From the NCBI GenBank assembly GCA_021292105.1, contig CM037870.1, positions 47,046,008 through 47,110,007 of the forward strand: a stretch of DNA of 64,000 nt, read 5' to 3'. The DNA comes from Anadara kagoshimensis. Taxonomy: Eukaryota; Mollusca; Bivalvia; Arcoida; Arcidae. The position numbers and the translations under genes were made by a program. The notes beneath the pieces were generated by a model that saw only the letters and a list, made by a program, of their open reading frames with translations, did not search any database and had not been told where the DNA came from. Below, one piece after another: positions 61,387 through 64,000 of the stretch (position 1 is its first letter; every line of letters starts with the position of its first letter).

Positions 61387-61640
61387 AGAAGGGGACCTCG
61401 GTCATTGAGTGATCTAATGCACATGCTAACTGATTACAGCTCCTATTAACACCTAGGTTTGAATCTCCTTTGGCACAGGTCCTAGTGTGAGAAAGTTTGT
61501 CAGTTTGCGTGCCAAAAGGCAGTGATTTCAATTTCATCTAGTCACTCCAGTTACCTCCACCATCCCTGAACTGCCAGCCTCATTATAAGTGAAAGAATCT
61601 TGACTGGGGTGTAAAACACTTGCTTCACTCCACCTCTTAA
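61387..61640 (+). mobile_element. SINE-A copy, near full length
   Basis: Head CATTGAGTGATCTAATGCAC, B-box-like AGGTTTGAATCTCC, CCTAGTGTGAGAAAGTTTGT, TACCTCCACCATCCCTGAAC, AAGTGAAAGAATCTTGACTG and GGGTGTAAAACACTTGC. It lies 48 bp after the SINE-B target duplication. Confidence 0.78.
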
Positions 61641-62699
61641 CCCAGAAGGAACATCTGCATACAAGTTTGACTGGTGGTCCCTTTTCAGCCAAATGTTAAT
61701 TTCAGTTTGACCCTATTGCTATGCCTGACCCTAAGCATGGAAAATATGTGTTTTATTATTTTGCTTAGATTTGGATGAAAGCTAAAATCAAGTAGCATGC
61801 TATGATTGTACAAGGAATAATCCTCACTGCATTACAAATCACACTTTAAATTTTGCACCTACAGCTGAAGGTTTCTTTTATTTAAATTCATCAAATATGG
61901 TACTGAAGTATATGCTGGAAAACTTATCAAAACGTGACTTTAAAAGTCACAGCATATATACATATATATTTAAACCATATATTTTTACCAGTAGTTGAAG
62001 CTTACTTTTCTTTTTTGATTTGAAAGGGAGCTTGTATTTTCCAGTAAGAAAACATGTGTAACACCATGGCTTCATAAGCTACCTAAGACATTCTGAAAAT
62101 TCACGGAGACTGACTTGATACACATCACATTGATGTTGCCTATTTCACTATCATAATATACTTTTATATGACATTCTAGGTTTTTAACAATGGTCTTTTT
62201 AGTCCACATTGGTGGCAAACAGCAGAATATAACATGTAGTTTTCTGCTGTAAAACCAAACTGATCATGTAGGATTACGCTTCCGATGATGGTGCTGTGAC
62301 TGATATTAAAGCAGGCTACTTACATAGACACCAGAATGATTAAGGGGAACGCATACCAATCCTTTAACAGTTGCACAAAGCAAAGTTTTCAGTGGCAACC
62401 TAAACATTAAACTCTTAAACTACATATAACTAGTGGATTCAGTAAAGCCATCATAACCTAGAGCTTTATACATGTACTCATTAGATTTACAGTATCGTTG
62501 AACTCCATCTACCATAGATGCATGTCTGGTTTATTTTGCCTTGAAACTCATTTGCAATGTTTCCATTCATATTTAACTATTTAGTATTGCTTTTGATAAT
62601 TTAGATGGTTGAGTGCTCTTTACTACATGTATAATCACACTATTCTATCTGTCATTAGATCTAGTGCTCATCCAAAGCCATTAGTTTTAACATCGATTA

Positions 62700-63140
62700 T
62701 CAATGTGTTTGTCTTCTTGGCCTTGTTTGTTTCTTTTATCAAGTGTTTGAGTTTTGTTTTCATTGCCTTTTCCTTTCATCAAGTCTATGATATTGTCTTG
62801 CTTACTTGTTTCTTTCGTAAAGTGTACGTTTTTATGTCTATTTCTCGTTTCTTTCGTCTTTCGCCAAGTGTTTTTCCTTATGGCTTGTTTCTTTCACCAA
62901 GTGTATATTTTTGTCCTGCTTGTTTCTTTCACCATGTGTATATCTCTATCCTGCTTTGTCCTTTCATCAAGTTGAGGTTTTTGTCTTTGCTTCCTTGTTT
63001 CTTTCATTCGCCAAGTGTATGTTCAGTATTTGTCCTGCTTGCTTGTTTCTTTCACTAAAGAGTTTTTTCTCGTGGTTGCTTGTTTCTGTCACCAATTGGG
63101 TGCATTTGTCTTCCTTGTTTTTTCGCCAATGCATGTTTTA
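62700..63140. repeat. Degenerate pyrimidine-rich minisatellite, units of about 45-55 bp
   Basis: CTTGTTTCTTTC followed by (G/A)CCAAGTGTATG-like sequence and TTTGTC recurs around nine times with variable spacing. Overlapping open frames in all three + frames here are by-products. Confidence 0.8.
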
Positions 63141-63168
63141 TCTCCCTCCTTTCGAAGAAAGGTGGGGA

Positions 63169-63370
63169 TATTAAATTCGAGTGTCCGTCCGTCCGTCCGA
63201 AATTCTTGTCTGCGCATGTTCTCCAAAACTATGAAGCGCTATTTCATTAAACTTGGAGCAAAGCATCAACATTGATAGGAAGTGAGCATATCGTTAACCC
63301 GAGTTGGTTTGCTAATTTTTCTGGGAGTTATTGCCCTTTGAACATAAGTGCAAATTACAAAAAGAACCTG
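63169..63370. repeat. Dispersed repeat with GTCCGTCCGTCCG start
   Basis: GTCCGTCCGTCCG at about 63183-63199 is followed by TCTCCAAAACTATGAAGCGC, TTAAACTTGGAGCAAAGCAT and GGGAGTTATTGCCCTTTGAA. I associate this layout with a common bivalve dispersed repeat (recollection, not a search). Confidence 0.5.
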
Positions 63371-64000
63371 CTGGTGGGGGAATTCTTATTTACTGAATTT
63401 ACTTGTTCAGCTACAAATTACTTTCTTTTATTTAAAGTGAAATACATTCAACTTTCGTACATGTATATACAAACTCTGTTCTTTGACATTTCACACAATG
63501 TGTCCTAAATTCAACATTGTACGACTCGTGTGGTTCTATCAAATTCGGTGTTTGTATGCAACTTTTTAAAATGTTCATAAAACAAATCTGATTACTTTGC
63601 TTTGTCCTCGGTATTTATTTCATATAAGACTATATCCAGTAAATATCATGGTACGTATGTCTGCCAACCGGTTTTAATCACGCAATATAGGTGTTCATTT
63701 AATAGCAAGTATAAAATATCATGATTTTCAATAAAAACTGTCTTTCCACAACAAGATTCGACCAGAAGGCCTCATCAGCCCTGTTCTTGTGCAATAGAAG
63801 AGAGAATAAAAACGAAACGTACTCCTCCGTGTAGCGACGGGAGCGATGGATCCGTTATTTGTTCCCTCCAGCGTAATCAACGTGTGAGGAAAGAGATTAC
63901 TAAGATTGAAGGTTGTATAGATTCATTCAACAATTAGAATGGGTAGACGCTATGTAACAACTCCTAATGAAGTCCGACGCCTAATGAAGTACGGACTTCA

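Larger units (their letters stand above)
58690..64000. other. 3' UTR and downstream intergenic DNA
   Basis: Apart from features listed separately, this is AT-rich DNA. Bases about 63770-64000 are richer in CG and end with two CTAATGAAGT units flanked by complementary GAAGTCCG and CGGACTTC. That might be the edge of another repeat or of a new gene's upstream region, but no exon can be supported. Confidence 0.55.

Noticed and set aside
62609-63275. Membrane-protein-like open frames rich in Phe, Leu and Ser
   Set aside because: All three frames look alike because the DNA is a pyrimidine-rich degenerate tandem repeat.

Overview
This window is AT-rich animal nuclear DNA, most likely from a bivalve or other mollusc. 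The evidence is spliced coding exons with GT..AG borders inside long introns, many tRNA-headed SINEs whose 3' tails carry CTTGACTGGGACGTTAAA-type sequence, a tRNA-headed SINE with the central block CCTTGAGCAAGACAC, TA-flanked inverted-repeat elements, and abundant mini- and microsatellites. I see no bacterial genes, rRNA, CRISPR array, or intact transposase or reverse transcriptase. The species call is inference from repeat style.

One protein-coding gene is supported. It lies on the + strand and I can see its last eight coding exons: 11413-11506, 17183-17246, 46819-46966, 50832-50941, 52959-53066, 53774-56218, 57317-57436 and 58393-58617. Phases agree at every junction, giving 1103 visible residues. 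The 5' end is missing. The product looks like an intracellular scaffold: a small basic N-terminal part, more than 750 residues of Ser/Asn-rich presumably disordered sequence (most of it in one 2.4-kb exon) with a proline-rich SH3-ligand-like site and tyrosine motifs, then a PDZ-like fold, a coiled coil, and a C-terminus ending E-Y-I-V that fits a class II PDZ ligand. I do not recognise the family, so I give no symbol.

Layout. 1-11412 is upstream intron or intergenic DNA with a SINE, a 149-bp near-perfect palindrome, a 105-bp tandem repeat and a 1.1-kb minisatellite. 11507-46818 holds two large introns (5.7 and 29.6 kb) with a 1343-bp pogo/Tigger-like non-autonomous transposon, TACAGTCAAAC-ended MITEs, many SINEs and a 39-bp minisatellite. 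46819-58617 is the exon-dense 3' half of the gene. After the stop come the 3' UTR, candidate poly(A) signals, a SINE with a perfect 15-bp target duplication, and low-complexity DNA.

The most unusual observation is a 55-bp tandem duplication across the stop codon. The second copy, now in the 3' UTR, would encode an alternative C-terminus ending E-S-I-V (class I ligand) instead of E-Y-I-V (class II). Also worth checking are a cluster of three CRE-type sites with an inverted CCAAT box in an intron near the 3' end, and two SINE families with unrelated bodies that share one 3' tail.
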